Source of the DNA: Bacteroidales bacterium
GTDB lineage: Bacteria; Bacteroidota; Bacteroidia; Bacteroidales; Muribaculaceae
Direction: 5' to 3'
Length of the DNA: 64,000 nt
Assembly (NCBI GenBank): GCA_015061055.1
Contig: SUXH01000009.1
Span: 27,614 to 91,613 of the forward strand
The translations under genes and the position numbers were made by a program. The notes beneath the pieces are model-generated. The model had not been told where the DNA came from. It searched no databases and worked only from the letters and a program-made list of their open reading frames with translations. Of the stretch, positions 1-10,142 are shown piece after piece (position 1 is the stretch's first letter; each line of letters begins with the position of its first letter).

Positions 1-2
1 TT

Positions 3-2108
3 GCTTATAGTAATGGCACACTTACTTGGGATGCGACTACAAATGGTAATTCGATTATTCGTTACACAGTATATGCAATACCGATGTCGGTAACATATAA
101 TAATGCTTTGTCTTCCGATGGAGATGGATTTGATGTTAAGTATTTACAAAAAGTGGTGTACGGAACATCTTATACACTTGATGCCGACAAGCAAACCGAC
201 TATTGGTATGCAGTGTGTGTGTTTGATGGTTATGGAAAAGAACATACTGCTGCTCTGTTGAATTATACTACATCAGATCCCGTTACATTGCAGTCTCCAG
301 TGAAAGGAGATATTACATCGTGGACGCAGACGTTCACTTGGAGTAATATAGAAGGGGCTGCTTATAGAATAGAAATAGCTGAAGATATCGCTTTTTCTTC
401 AATAAAATATAGCTCAGTAGTATCTACTAATTCCACTTCAATTGATTTATCAATTTTGGAAGATTCAAAGAACTATTATTGGCGTGTGGTTACGATAGAA
501 AGTGAGAAAGCAGAAGCCGTAAGTGAAGTGGCCACATTTACAAGTCCTACTCGCACAGCTGCACCCAAAGCAACTCTTTCCTCACCATCAAATGGAGTGG
601 AAGTAGAAGAAGATTTTAATATGGTATGGAATACTGTCTCAAATGTGGAAACTTATACACTACAAGTTTCTCCTACGAACACTTTTACAACCATAAATTA
701 TAGTAAAGATTTCGCATCTACGGGTTCGGGCCAAATGTCGCATACTATGTCAATATCAAATTTTAGTAAAGGAACATATTATTGGCGTGTGGTGACCGGA
801 GGAAAATATTATAATTCAACTGCATCTGATTGCCGTAAGTTTGTTGTAACAAAATCAAGTGTTGGAAATTATGAAAGCGGTTATATAGTTAAGTTAGATG
901 CTGCGAGCTATGCGAATATAGGTTCGGTTAAATTAACTAATATGTGGATGCGTTCGGTGAAAGATGATTATAATAATATCTCGTTTGAAGAGAGTGGTAA
1001 ATTAAATCGTAGTTTCTGTGTTACAAAGGATGGTGTTTATGTGTCTGGTCGTGATGAAAATACTTCTACTGCAAATATTTATTTAAGCAAATATGATATC
1101 TATACCGGAGAGCATTTATGTGATATCATTTTGGGAGATAATGGAAAGATAGGTTATTATCCTTGTAATGATGTTGTTAAGGATAATAATGGAAATGTGT
1201 GTATTTCCAATTTATCGCTTAATGTGGCATTAACTCCATTGGTTTTATTTAAAGTAAATGTAAATACAGGTGAGTTAACACAAATAGCATCGGTTACAAC
1301 AACGAAACTATCAAGCGGTAGAGTGGATCATATAGCATTGTTAGGCGATGTTACAAGTGGCACATTTTCTATTTATGCGCCAATATCAAATTCCACAAAC
1401 ATATTACGTTGGAATTATTCTAATGGAACGTTAGAAAATGAAGAATTATGCACAGTAACTTCATTTTATCCTACATCAGTAAGTAACTTTGGTATGGCTC
1501 CTCGAGTGGTTCCTGTCAAGATTCCGTCATCAAGCACATATTCATTTTTTATAGATGGTGGCAATACCTCATTCTCAAGATATGTATTTGGAACAGGAAC
1601 ACTTCTTGATTCTTTCTCTGAAAATCCTACGTTAGTTCCAACTTCAAATGGAGGTAATGGAGGAACGGCATTTGAACTTAATGGCAAATACTATATAGCA
1701 TACAACTATAGTTCAGATGATTATAAATTTAAGGTTACATCATCATCGTCATATGCAATGGGATTTGATTCATTGCAAGATATGTGGACTTTACCCCAAA
1801 ATGGATTAGGAACAGTAAATAGTGACACAGGTCAGGCTTCTATCGACTTTGTGAAGTTGTCGGATAATTCAGTTGGTTTATTCTATTATGTTCCGGGTAA
1901 TGGCTTATGCGCTTATGAATTGAGTGTTTTGCTTGGTGATGTTAATAATGATGGCACAGTAGATGTAAGTGACGTAATGTCGTTGGCAAATTATATACTT
2001 GGAAAAACGGTAGATAATTTTGATGTTTCAGTAGCTGACATCAATAATGATGGTACTATTGATGTGAGTGATGTTATGTCGTTAGCAAATACTATATTGG
2101 GTAAGTAA
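3..2108 (+). CDS. C-terminal part of a GHL10-family secreted protein ending in a dockerin-like domain (5' end outside window)
   Basis: The frame is open from the window edge, so this is the 3' part of a longer gene. The first visible residues match the fibronectin-like segment that follows the GHL10 domain in the two downstream paralogues. After it come two Ig/Fn3-like modules (to about nt 860) and a long beta-rich region of unknown family (nt 870-1920). The tail differs from the paralogues. Instead of a T9SS sorting domain it has two dockerin-type calcium repeats (nt 1930-2105), each with a D-x-N-x-D-G-T-x-D-x-S-D pattern and a following LANxILGK helix. A dockerin normally binds a cohesin; no cohesin is visible in this window. 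The next paralogue starts 20 bp downstream, so they are probably co-transcribed. The enzymatic domain is inferred from the paralogues, not seen. Confidence 0.88.
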   Translation, partial: AYSNGTLTWDATTNGNSIIRYTVYAIPMSVTYNNALSSDGDGFDVKYLQKVVYGTSYTLDADKQTDYWYAVCVFDGYGKEHTAALLNYTTSDPVTLQSPVKGDITSWTQTFTWSNIEGAAYRIEIAEDIAFSSIKYSSVVSTNSTSIDLSILEDSKNYYWRVVTIESEKAEAVSEVATFTSPTRTAAPKATLSSPSNGVEVEEDFNMVWNTVSNVETYTLQVSPTNTFTTINYSKDFASTGSGQMSHTMSISNFSKGTYYWRVVTGGKYYNSTASDCRKFVVTKSSVGNYESGYIVKLDAASYANIGSVKLTNMWMRSVKDDYNNISFEESGKLNRSFCVTKDGVYVSGRDENTSTANIYLSKYDIYTGEHLCDIILGDNGKIGYYPCNDVVKDNNGNVCISNLSLNVALTPLVLFKVNVNTGELTQIASVTTTKLSSGRVDHIALLGDVTSGTFSIYAPISNSTNILRWNYSNGTLENEELCTVTSFYPTSVSNFGMAPRVVPVKIPSSSTYSFFIDGGNTSFSRYVFGTGTLLDSFSENPTLVPTSNGGNGGTAFELNGKYYIAYNYSSDDYKFKVTSSSSYAMGFDSLQDMWTLPQNGLGTVNSDTGQASIDFVKLSDNSVGLFYYVPGNGLCAYELSVLLGDVNNDGTVDVSDVMSLANYILGKTVDNFDVSVADINNDGTIDVSDVMSLANTILGK

Positions 2109-2128
2109 TAAATCTTAAAACTAAAAAT

Positions 2129-5100
2129 ATGAATAGAAAATGTTTTTTTTCGGCATTATTGGCTATGATAATGCTTGTGGGAAGTGCTTATGCGGCAAAC
2201 CCTAAACGTGAGATGCGCTCGACGTGGCTTACCTTGGTTAAAAACATCGATTGGCCTTCTACAAAAGGTACGTCAGCTTCGGCTCAAGCTGCTCAAAAGA
2301 AAGAAATGCTTGCGTATTTGGATAACCTTGAAGCATTGAATATGACAACAACATGCTTGCATATACGCACAATGGGCGATGCTGCATATCCATCTCAATA
2401 TGCTCCTTGGTCAAGTTATATCAGTGGTACTCGTGGCAAAGATCCGGGTTGGGATCCATTAGCGTTCTTTGTTGAGGAATGTCACAAACGTGGTATCGAA
2501 GCTTATGTGTGGCTGAATCCATACCGTTGGAGTTCTGATGGTATTAATTCATGGTCAACAGAACAAGACAAAGAATGGAAAAACAAGGATATGCTTATCG
2601 TGGGTGATAATGGAACTTATGTAACATTCAATCCCGCTCTACCCGAAACACGTGAACTTATTGTGAACGTGATAAAGGAAATAGTTACTAATTATGCTAT
2701 CGATGGTATGCTGTTCGATGACTATTTCTATCCAAGTGGAGGAACAACAGAATCTTCTTCGGCTCCCGATTACAGCCACTATAAAGCAAGTGGCACCACA
2801 ATGTCGATAGGTGATTGGCGCCGTCGCAACGTAAATGATATGGTTGCCGATTGTTATAATACCATTAAGGAGTTGCGTCCTGATGTGCGTTTTGGTATCG
2901 GCCCTGCCGGAGTATCTCACAAATCGGCAAGTAAATACGGTCTTCCATCGGTTTCTTCTTATGGTTCATCGGCAAGCGATTGGCAGTATGCTCAAATATA
3001 TTGTGATCCATTGGCATGGATGGCAGAAGGAACTATTGATTTCATCTCTCCACAGCTTTATTGGGAAACAACACACTCAACAAATGGATATGAAGAATTA
3101 ACCCACTGGTGGAGCGATGCTGCCGATAAATTAAATTGCCACTATTATGCAAGTCAGGCATCTTATAAAGTAAGTAATTCCGGTTGGGGAGTAAGTGAAA
3201 TTGTGAAGCAAATAAAGCACAATCGTACATACGTAAAAAACAATAATTGTGGTAGTATCTTCTACAACACCAATACATTTAAGAGTGGTTTAAGCAGTCT
3301 TGTTAATGATGTGTATTCTACTCCATGTCTTTCTCCTGAGATTACATGGAAGTCGGGCAAATCATACGGCAAAGTTGAGAATCTTATTTATAACAATGGC
3401 ACTCTTACCTGGAGTCCAACGGTCAATGATAATGCTATAATACGTTACACAGTGTATGCTATACCTAACTCTGTTAGCATAGATAAGGCAAAAGCAGCCG
3501 ATGGCGATGGTATCGACGTTCAATACTTGCAAAAGGTGGTGTATGGTACATCTTACACTGTTGCCGAAGATAAGCAGGCGAACTACTATTATGCAGTGTG
3601 CGTGTTCGACGGATATAGTAAAGAGCATGAAATAACAGTAGCAGGTTATCCTGAGGGAGATTCAGAAAAAGCAACATTGAACTCGCCTATTGGTGGAGCT
3701 ACCACAACATGGGATATGACTTTCTCGTGGAGTGATGTTGAAAATGCAACATTCAATCTCGATATTGCAAGCGATGCATCTTTTGAAAACATTGTATTAC
3801 AAGAGTTAAACATCTCTACCAATTCTGCAACTGTGGATTTAGGTTCACTTGAAAGCACTAAAACATATTATTGGAGAATACGCGCTTCTCAACCAAAGAA
3901 ATTGGAATCGGTGAGCGAGTATGCCACATTCACCACTCCTGAACGTACAGTAGGACCGAGTCAACAACTTGTTACCCCTGAAAACGGTGCAGAAATAGAA
4001 GATGAATGTAATTTCAGTTGGAATTCAAATAATGGTGATTTTGACTATTACACAATTGAAGTATCAAAAGAACACAACTTCTCTTCGATTGCTTATTCTG
4101 CCGATATAGAATATAATCCGTCGACTGAAACTGTTTCTCACACAATCAATGCATCTTTGTTGGGGAAAGGTACTTTCTATTGGAGAGTACTATCTAAAGG
4201 CACGCACATCACTCCGGGATATTCTGAGGTTCGTTCATTTACGATTACAAAAATCTCGGTAGGAGCTTTTGAACCCGGATATTCTATTAAAAAAGATAAC
4301 AATAGTTATGACAACGTGGGAGATATAAGTGTGGAAAGTGTGTGGATGCGTTCTATTTTAGAGGATTACGACAATATCTCTTTTGAAAATTCCGGTTCGT
4401 ATAATCGTGGTATGTGTGCAACCAATGATTATGTGTATCTATCGGGACGTAGCGACAACTCATCGGGAGCAGATAGCTACTTGCGTCGTTATAATATAAA
4501 TACAGGTGAACACATGGGCGACATCCTTCTCAGCGATGATGTGAAAACGGGATACTACCCATGTAACGATGTAATCAAGGATAGCGAGGGTAATATTTGT
4601 ATAACAAATCTTACGCTTAATGCATCTTCTACTCCACTTAAAGTGTTTATGGTAGATACCGAAACAGGTGCTGTGACTCAAGTAGCAAAGATTTCCACTT
4701 CAAAGTCTTATCGTATCGACCATATAGCTTTATGGGGTGATGTTACCACCGGCAATTTCAAAATATATGCGGCAATACGTAACGAAAACAAGATAATGCG
4801 TTGGACTTTCACCAATGGAAATCAAACCAAAGAAGAAATTAAAACCGTTAGTGAAATATATCAAGGCTCTAACTTCGGCACAGCCCCTACAATTACTATG
4901 ATTGACGAAAATTCTATATTAGTTGATGGAGGAACGACATCTGTGATTCGTTATAATTTTGCCACAGGAGCAATGGAAGATTCATTTAAGAACAATATGG
5001 TTTTTGCTCCTACAAACACCAAAGGTAACGGCTGTACGTTCTTCTCTTTAAATGGTGAGAAATATGTTGTGTATTCTTACGGAGATGAGAGTTCAACCAT

Positions 5101-5554
5101 TCCTTGGACTTTCAATGTGGTGTCGGCAGATGAAAATATGTCGTTCTCTTCTATGAAATTACTATGGAATTTGCCAAAAGATGGACTTGGATATTCTTCC
5201 AACGGCAGTATGCATGCTCCGGTTGACTATGTGAAGATAAACGATAATACAGTGAGAATCTTCTTGTATGTATCGGGTAGCGGACTTTGTGCATACGACA
5301 TCAAGGATACAAGTATTAGCGGTGTTGACAATCTTTTTAACGAGGAACGCCGTTTGTCAATCAAGGTGTATGGAAACTATGTTGCTTTGTCGGAACAAGC
5401 TCAATCGGCAGCAGTTTACAATATGACAGGCTCACAAGTTGCTTTTGACAAGAATACATCAAGTGTTAAAACCGATAATTTATCGGCTGGTTTGTATGTT
5501 GTGAAAGTGGTGGCTAACGGAAAATTATATACCCAAAAAGTCATCATAAAATAA
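2129..5554 (+). CDS. GHL10-family (DUF187) glycoside-hydrolase-like secreted protein with T9SS sorting domain
   Basis: 1141 residues. A signal peptide (residues 1-22, ending AYA-A) precedes a GHL10-type TIM-barrel domain (about 26-395). Typical signatures are KREMRSTWLT..NIDWPS near the start, WLNPYRW, FNPALPETRELI, DGMLFDDYF and DFISPQLYW. Fn3-like modules follow (about 400-510, 520-615, 620-745), then a beta-rich region with a VWMRS..YNRG motif (about 750-1060). A type A T9SS C-terminal sorting domain closes the protein (about 1068-1141, ending LYTQKVIIK). Family members are thought to act on cell-wall or host polysaccharides; the substrate here is unknown. It is probably exported by the Sec system, then taken across the outer membrane by T9SS. 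A strong intrinsic terminator follows, ending the transcript shared with the upstream paralogue. Confidence 0.9.
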   Translation: MNRKCFFSALLAMIMLVGSAYAANPKREMRSTWLTLVKNIDWPSTKGTSASAQAAQKKEMLAYLDNLEALNMTTTCLHIRTMGDAAYPSQYAPWSSYISGTRGKDPGWDPLAFFVEECHKRGIEAYVWLNPYRWSSDGINSWSTEQDKEWKNKDMLIVGDNGTYVTFNPALPETRELIVNVIKEIVTNYAIDGMLFDDYFYPSGGTTESSSAPDYSHYKASGTTMSIGDWRRRNVNDMVADCYNTIKELRPDVRFGIGPAGVSHKSASKYGLPSVSSYGSSASDWQYAQIYCDPLAWMAEGTIDFISPQLYWETTHSTNGYEELTHWWSDAADKLNCHYYASQASYKVSNSGWGVSEIVKQIKHNRTYVKNNNCGSIFYNTNTFKSGLSSLVNDVYSTPCLSPEITWKSGKSYGKVENLIYNNGTLTWSPTVNDNAIIRYTVYAIPNSVSIDKAKAADGDGIDVQYLQKVVYGTSYTVAEDKQANYYYAVCVFDGYSKEHEITVAGYPEGDSEKATLNSPIGGATTTWDMTFSWSDVENATFNLDIASDASFENIVLQELNISTNSATVDLGSLESTKTYYWRIRASQPKKLESVSEYATFTTPERTVGPSQQLVTPENGAEIEDECNFSWNSNNGDFDYYTIEVSKEHNFSSIAYSADIEYNPSTETVSHTINASLLGKGTFYWRVLSKGTHITPGYSEVRSFTITKISVGAFEPGYSIKKDNNSYDNVGDISVESVWMRSILEDYDNISFENSGSYNRGMCATNDYVYLSGRSDNSSGADSYLRRYNINTGEHMGDILLSDDVKTGYYPCNDVIKDSEGNICITNLTLNASSTPLKVFMVDTETGAVTQVAKISTSKSYRIDHIALWGDVTTGNFKIYAAIRNENKIMRWTFTNGNQTKEEIKTVSEIYQGSNFGTAPTITMIDENSILVDGGTTSVIRYNFATGAMEDSFKNNMVFAPTNTKGNGCTFFSLNGEKYVVYSYGDESSTIPWTFNVVSADENMSFSSMKLLWNLPKDGLGYSSNGSMHAPVDYVKINDNTVRIFLYVSGSGLCAYDIKDTSISGVDNLFNEERRLSIKVYGNYVALSEQAQSAAVYNMTGSQVAFDKNTSSVKTDNLSAGLYVVKVVANGKLYTQKVIIK

Positions 5555-5579
5555 TAGTAATAAACTAAATTTTTACAGG

Positions 5580-5619
5580 GCGTAGCGAATAGGATAAAAA
5601 GTATTCGCTACGCTTTTTT
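5580..5619 (+). terminator. intrinsic terminator after the second GHL10 paralogue
   Basis: A perfect 12-bp stem, GCGTAGCGAATA (5580-5591) with TATTCGCTACGC (5602-5613), has a 10-nt loop and is followed directly by six T residues. Confidence 0.93.
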
Positions 5620-5728
5620 ATAAGTGTGAAGTGTGCTTTTATCAAAGTACTAAGATTTACAAAGTTGAAAATGTGCTGAATATAATCATAAATAATTAGC
5701 AAAGTTTTAAATTTCTCTTGAATTATAC

Positions 5729-5736
5729 TAAATTTG
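5729..5736 (+). promoter_or_regulatory. Bacteroidota -7 promoter element for the third GHL10 paralogue
   Basis: TAAATTTG matches the TAnnTTTG consensus; no clear TTG is present 19-20 bp upstream. It lies 30 bp before the ATG at 5766. The in-frame codons between 5718 and 5766 therefore overlap the promoter and are unlikely to be translated. This gives the third paralogue its own promoter, separate from the first two. Confidence 0.6.
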
Positions 5737-5765
5737 CAAGCAAACTAACAACAAATAACACAAAA

Positions 5766-8700
5766 ATGTCAAAACAACGTATTTTTTCTGCTCTATTGGC
5801 TACTGTAGTTGTAGCAGGAACATTATTTGCTGCAAACCCAAAACGTGAAATGCGCTCTTCGTGGTTTACTACTGTGTGGGGTATTGATTGGCCTTCTACC
5901 ACAGGTACATCTGAATCAACCCAAACAACTCAAAAGAATCAAATGATTTCTTATCTTGATAAGCTTGAAGACTTGAACATGACGGGTACTTGTTTTCAAG
6001 TGCGTTCGATGGGTGATGCTATGTATCCATCAGAATATGCTCCATGGTCAAGTTACGTATCGGGTACTCGTGGTGTAAGCCCGGGCTGGGACCCTCTTGC
6101 ATTCTTTGTGGAAGAAGCTCACAAGCGAGGTCTTGAGGCTTATGTGTGGCTGAATCCTTATCGTTGGAGTTCTGGTTCTACTTGGAATACCGATATGGAT
6201 AAAGATTGGCAAGAAAAAGGTATGTTAATAGCCGGAACCAACAGTCCTGAATATATCACATTCAATCCTGGCCTTCCCGAAACACGTCAACTTATCGTTA
6301 ATGTCATAAAGGAAATATTGAACAACTACAATATAGATGGTATCTTGTTTGACGACTACTTCTATGCGAGCGGTGGTACTACCGAAAGCAGTTCTGCCCC
6401 CGACTATAGCCTTTACAAAGCGAGTGGCACAACGATGTCGATAGGAGATTGGCGTCGTCGCAACGTGAACGATATGGTGGCCGACTGTTATAATGCTATC
6501 AAGGAGCTTCGTCCTGATGTGCGTTTCGGTATTTCTCCGGCAGGAGTATCAAGTAAATCCGTAAGCCGTTACAGTGGGCTTAAAACACCTTCTTCTTATG
6601 GTGTAACATCAAGCGATTGGCAATATGCGCAAATCTATTCAGACCCATTAGCATGGCTTGAAGAGGGAACTATCGACTTCATTTCTCCACAATGTTATTG
6701 GTTGACTACTCACTCATCGGCTCCTTTTGGCCCGTTGACAAAATGGTGGAGCTATGCAGCCGATTACTTTGGATTGCACTATTATGCAAGTCACTCAGTA
6801 TCGTACATAGCGAGCAGTGATACTCAATCAAGCTGGACCGAATTGGCAAAGCAAGTATCATTCAATCGTCAATATGTAGAAAACAATGCATGTGGTAGTG
6901 TGTATTATAGTACTAAGAACCTTACAGCAGGTACGCGTTCTCACTTGAAGAGCGATGTGTATTCTACTCCATGTCTTTCTCCTGAAATCACTTGGAAGTC
7001 GGGAGCGAAATACGATAAAGTGTCAAATCTAGCATACAGCAATGGTACACTTACTTGGGATGCAACCAAGAATGGTAATTCGATTATTCGTTACACTGTG
7101 TATGCTGTACCAATGTCGGTAACATATAACGAAGCTATGGCAGCAGATGGTGATGGCATTGATGTTAAGTATTTGCAAAAGGTGGTTTATGGCACATCAT
7201 ATCCTGTTGCAACCGAAAGGCAAGCTAATTATTGGTATGCTGTATGTGTATTAGATGGTTATAGCAAGGAGCACACAGTGGCTGTGGTAAATTATCCTGA
7301 AGGAGAATCCGATAAGGTTACTCTTGTGTCTCCGATAAATGGAGCCACAACAACTTGGGACACAGAATTCTCTTGGGGTGCTATTGCCGATGGAACTTAC
7401 ACACTTGAAATCGGTGCAGACGCTCAAATGAGTGACGTTATTTATAGTCAAAATAATATTAAGACTAATTCTGTAACAATAGATTTAAGTGTTCTTGAAG
7501 ACGCTAAGACTTATTATTGGCGCATTCGTTCTATACAACCAAAGAAACTTGAAACTGTAAGTGATGTAGCATCATTTATAGCTCCAACACGTGTAGCAGG
7601 TCCTGTAGCAGTTCTTTCTTCTCCGGATAATGGTGCCTCTATTGAAGAAGAATGTACTTTTGTGTGGAAGAACGTATCAGGTGATGTGGAAAGCTATACT
7701 CTTGAAGTGTCAACATCAAGCGATTTCTCAAATGTAAAATATAGCACCGATTTGAGCTATAATAAATCGGCAGAAAATGTGTCGATAAAGGTGAATGCTT
7801 CAATGTTTGGTATGGGTACTTCATATTGGAGAGTGCTTGTGAAAGGTAGCCGAATAAAAACAAGTGTTTCAGAGGTTCGTTCATTTAATGTTACAAAGAT
7901 TACAGTAGGAAATGATGAACCTGGTTATCAAATTATGACTGATAACGACACATATAGTAATGTGGGTGAAATGAGTGTGGAAAGTGTTTGGTTCCGCTCT
8001 ATTCGTGAAGGTTACGAAAATATCACTTTTGGCAGCAATGGAGGATTTAATCGTGGTATGTGTGTGGCAGGTGAATACGTTTATTTGTCAGGTCGTGATG
8101 AAAATTCTTCGGGTTCAAAAACGTATCTTCGCAAATATAACATTCACACAGGTGAACATACAGGCGACTTAGTGCTTGGGGACGAAGCAAGTATGGGTTA
8201 CTATCCATGTAATGATGTAATCAAGGATAGCAAGGGTAATGTGTGCATCACAAATCTTTCGCTGAACATCAGTGGAACTCCTTTGGTGGTTATGTTGGTG
8301 GACTTGGAAACAGGTGCGGTGACTAAGGTTGCTTCTTTATCTACAAGTAAATCCTATCGTATTGACCACGTGGCACTATGGGGAGATGTAACCACAGGAA
8401 ACTTTAAGGTATATGCTGCAATAAGAGAGTCTAAAAACATTATGCGTTGGACATTTGAAAATGGCAATCAAACTAAGGAAGAAACTTGTACACTTGCATC
8501 GGTATATACAGGCTCTCATTTAGGAACAGCTCCTCGCATAACTATGATTGACGAAAACTCAATGTTTGTTGATGGAGGAAACCAACCTGTAACTCGTTTT
8601 AATTTTGCTACCGGAGCTATGGAAGGCTCTTTCAGTGAAAATAAGGCACTCGTTCCAGAAGGTTATGAAGCTAATGGTAGCACATTCTTCACACTTAATG

Positions 8701-9200
8701 GAAAGAAATATGTACTTTACTCAAATGGTGATGACGGAAACGATACCGATATCACTCCATTTACATTCAATTTAGTGTCGACCGACGATAATATGTCGTT
8801 CTCATCTATGAAACTATTGTGGACACTGCCACAAGGAGGTCTTGGCGATGTATACAGCGGAACAATGCAAGCACCGGTAGACTATAAGTTGATTGACGAC
8901 AACACAGTCAGAGTGGTAATGTATGTCCCCGGTTGTGGCTTGTGTGCTTATGATGTTATCGACTCAAGTGTATCGGGTATTGAAGATGCAGTAAGTTCTA
9001 TATTTAACATTAATGTTAATGGCAATCGCATTGTGATGAGCAACAAGGCTCAAAAGGTATCTGTATATGATATTGCAGGTGTATTGGTTGCTCAAGCAAA
9101 CAATGTAGCCGAAATAGACGTTAATATAGTTTCTGGTGTGTATATTGTAACAGCCACATTCAATGGTGCGACTCACACACAAAAGATTTTAATCAAGTAA
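5766..9200 (+). CDS. GHL10-family (DUF187) glycoside-hydrolase-like secreted protein with T9SS sorting domain, third copy
   Basis: 1144 residues from the chosen ATG, which starts a clean signal peptide (MSKQRIFSALLATVVVAG..FAA). The architecture is the same as the copy at 2129: GHL10 domain with KREMRSSW, WLNPYRW, FNPGLPETRQLI, DGILFDDYF and DFISPQCYW. Fn3-like modules follow, then the VWFRS..FNRG region, then a T9SS tail ending HTQKILIK. Long blocks are almost identical in DNA to its neighbours; for example the 27 bp starting GTATTCTACTCCATG near 6958 recur near 3314. This fits tandem duplication with gene conversion. A longer frame opens at 5718 but crosses the promoter. Substrate unknown. 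Confidence 0.9.
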   Translation: MSKQRIFSALLATVVVAGTLFAANPKREMRSSWFTTVWGIDWPSTTGTSESTQTTQKNQMISYLDKLEDLNMTGTCFQVRSMGDAMYPSEYAPWSSYVSGTRGVSPGWDPLAFFVEEAHKRGLEAYVWLNPYRWSSGSTWNTDMDKDWQEKGMLIAGTNSPEYITFNPGLPETRQLIVNVIKEILNNYNIDGILFDDYFYASGGTTESSSAPDYSLYKASGTTMSIGDWRRRNVNDMVADCYNAIKELRPDVRFGISPAGVSSKSVSRYSGLKTPSSYGVTSSDWQYAQIYSDPLAWLEEGTIDFISPQCYWLTTHSSAPFGPLTKWWSYAADYFGLHYYASHSVSYIASSDTQSSWTELAKQVSFNRQYVENNACGSVYYSTKNLTAGTRSHLKSDVYSTPCLSPEITWKSGAKYDKVSNLAYSNGTLTWDATKNGNSIIRYTVYAVPMSVTYNEAMAADGDGIDVKYLQKVVYGTSYPVATERQANYWYAVCVLDGYSKEHTVAVVNYPEGESDKVTLVSPINGATTTWDTEFSWGAIADGTYTLEIGADAQMSDVIYSQNNIKTNSVTIDLSVLEDAKTYYWRIRSIQPKKLETVSDVASFIAPTRVAGPVAVLSSPDNGASIEEECTFVWKNVSGDVESYTLEVSTSSDFSNVKYSTDLSYNKSAENVSIKVNASMFGMGTSYWRVLVKGSRIKTSVSEVRSFNVTKITVGNDEPGYQIMTDNDTYSNVGEMSVESVWFRSIREGYENITFGSNGGFNRGMCVAGEYVYLSGRDENSSGSKTYLRKYNIHTGEHTGDLVLGDEASMGYYPCNDVIKDSKGNVCITNLSLNISGTPLVVMLVDLETGAVTKVASLSTSKSYRIDHVALWGDVTTGNFKVYAAIRESKNIMRWTFENGNQTKEETCTLASVYTGSHLGTAPRITMIDENSMFVDGGNQPVTRFNFATGAMEGSFSENKALVPEGYEANGSTFFTLNGKKYVLYSNGDDGNDTDITPFTFNLVSTDDNMSFSSMKLLWTLPQGGLGDVYSGTMQAPVDYKLIDDNTVRVVMYVPGCGLCAYDVIDSSVSGIEDAVSSIFNINVNGNRIVMSNKAQKVSVYDIAGVLVAQANNVAEIDVNIVSGVYIVTATFNGATHTQKILIK

Positions 9201-9220
9201 TATTACGTTTGATATCAGAT

Positions 9221-9264
9221 AAGCGAGGAGGTGTTCTATAATGGAGCATCTTCTCGCTTGTTTT
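9221..9264. terminator. terminator between convergent genes
   Basis: AAGCGAGGAGGTG (9221-9233) pairs with the inverted copy ending TTCTCGCTT (about 9247-9259), with two G-U pairs. GTTTTA follows on the plus strand. It separates the GHL10 gene from the tatD-like gene. Confidence 0.7.
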
Positions 9265-9272
9265 ACATAGAG

Positions 9273-9902
9273 CTATAAAGTGAAAATCTTGGAGAGGTTT
9301 TGATGTACTGCTTTGAGAAGGTTTTCAGTAGATTCTCCTCGAATGATAGCAATGTTGGTTGCAATTTTTTCAATTGAGAGTGTCGACTCGTCGGTTTCGA
9401 TAAGCAAGCGATCGTGAGGGATTGATTTAACCGTTTCTTCGTTGAACTTCTCCCCTATCGATATGTAAATTCCCGATTGTGCAAGTAGTGGACGAAGAAC
9501 GTTGCTATTAGATCGAAATCCGTGAATTATCCACGCCTGTTGTGGCTTGTGCTTGCGATGTAGGCGTAAAATCTCGTTACTGCGAAGAACACAATGTATG
9601 ATAAGAGGTTTTCTTAACTCCTCCGAAAGTTTTATGTGTTTCTCAAAGACTACAATCTGTTCGTGTTCCGGAGTGTTTGAAAATGGGTCGAGTCCACATT
9701 CTCCTATAGCAACAATGTGCGCATTATCCTTTGCAATAGAATAAATTGATTTTAATGCCTTTTCACTGTCAATATCTCCGATATGCCATGGATGTATGCC
9801 TACAGAGTAAAAGTTCCCTTCAGAGGGTTTAAAATGGCTGACAGATGCATTTATGATAGCATTTGTGCGATTGGTGTGATGTGTGTGAGTGTCAAGAACC
9901 AT
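9273..9902 (-). CDS. TatD-family metal-dependent hydrolase (short form)
   Basis: 209 residues; classic TatD proteins have about 250-265, so this is a compact version. Metal-binding signatures are in order: DTHTHH at the N-terminus, GIHPWH, AIGECGLD, PLIIHC, IIHGF and LIETDES. TatD enzymes are TIM-barrel hydrolases with nuclease or deacylase activity; the exact substrate cannot be inferred. The gene starts 18 bp downstream of yidD and is the last gene of an rnpA-yidD-tatD transcript. Confidence 0.88.
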   Translation of the reverse strand: MVLDTHTHHTNRTNAIINASVSHFKPSEGNFYSVGIHPWHIGDIDSEKALKSIYSIAKDNAHIVAIGECGLDPFSNTPEHEQIVVFEKHIKLSEELRKPLIIHCVLRSNEILRLHRKHKPQQAWIIHGFRSNSNVLRPLLAQSGIYISIGEKFNEETVKSIPHDRLLIETDESTLSIEKIATNIAIIRGESTENLLKAVHQNLSKIFTL

Positions 9903-9920
9903 AATAGGTGGTGATAGGTG

Positions 9921-10142
9921 TTATGGAACCGGGTCATATCCACTGCCTCCCCAGGGGTGGCAACGGCAGATACGTTTGATAGCAAGCCAAAGTCCTTTCA
10001 GTGGGCCATGTTTGCGTAGGGCTTGTATGGCGTATTCGCTACAAGAGGGAGTGAATCGGCATGTAGGAGGAAACAATGGAGAAATGCAACACTGATAGAA
10101 TCTAATCGGGAATATTAGGATTGTCGAGAAGAATCGTTTCAT
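9921..10142 (-). CDS. yidD: membrane protein insertion efficiency factor YidD
   Basis: 73 residues with the family core: an amphipathic start ([11 protein letters not shown]), the motif [11 protein letters not shown], then [21 protein letters not shown] and GYDPVP at the end. YidD is a small membrane-associated protein that assists YidC-dependent insertion. Its first 4 bp overlap the end of rnpA, the usual arrangement, which implies translational coupling. Confidence 0.95.
   Translation of the reverse strand: MKRFFSTILIFPIRFYQCCISPLFPPTCRFTPSCSEYAIQALRKHGPLKGLWLAIKRICRCHPWGGSGYDPVP

Noticed and set aside
9889..10095. Plus-strand frame opposite yidD
   Set aside because: It overlaps yidD and rnpA on the other strand, which have full family motifs and normal linkage.
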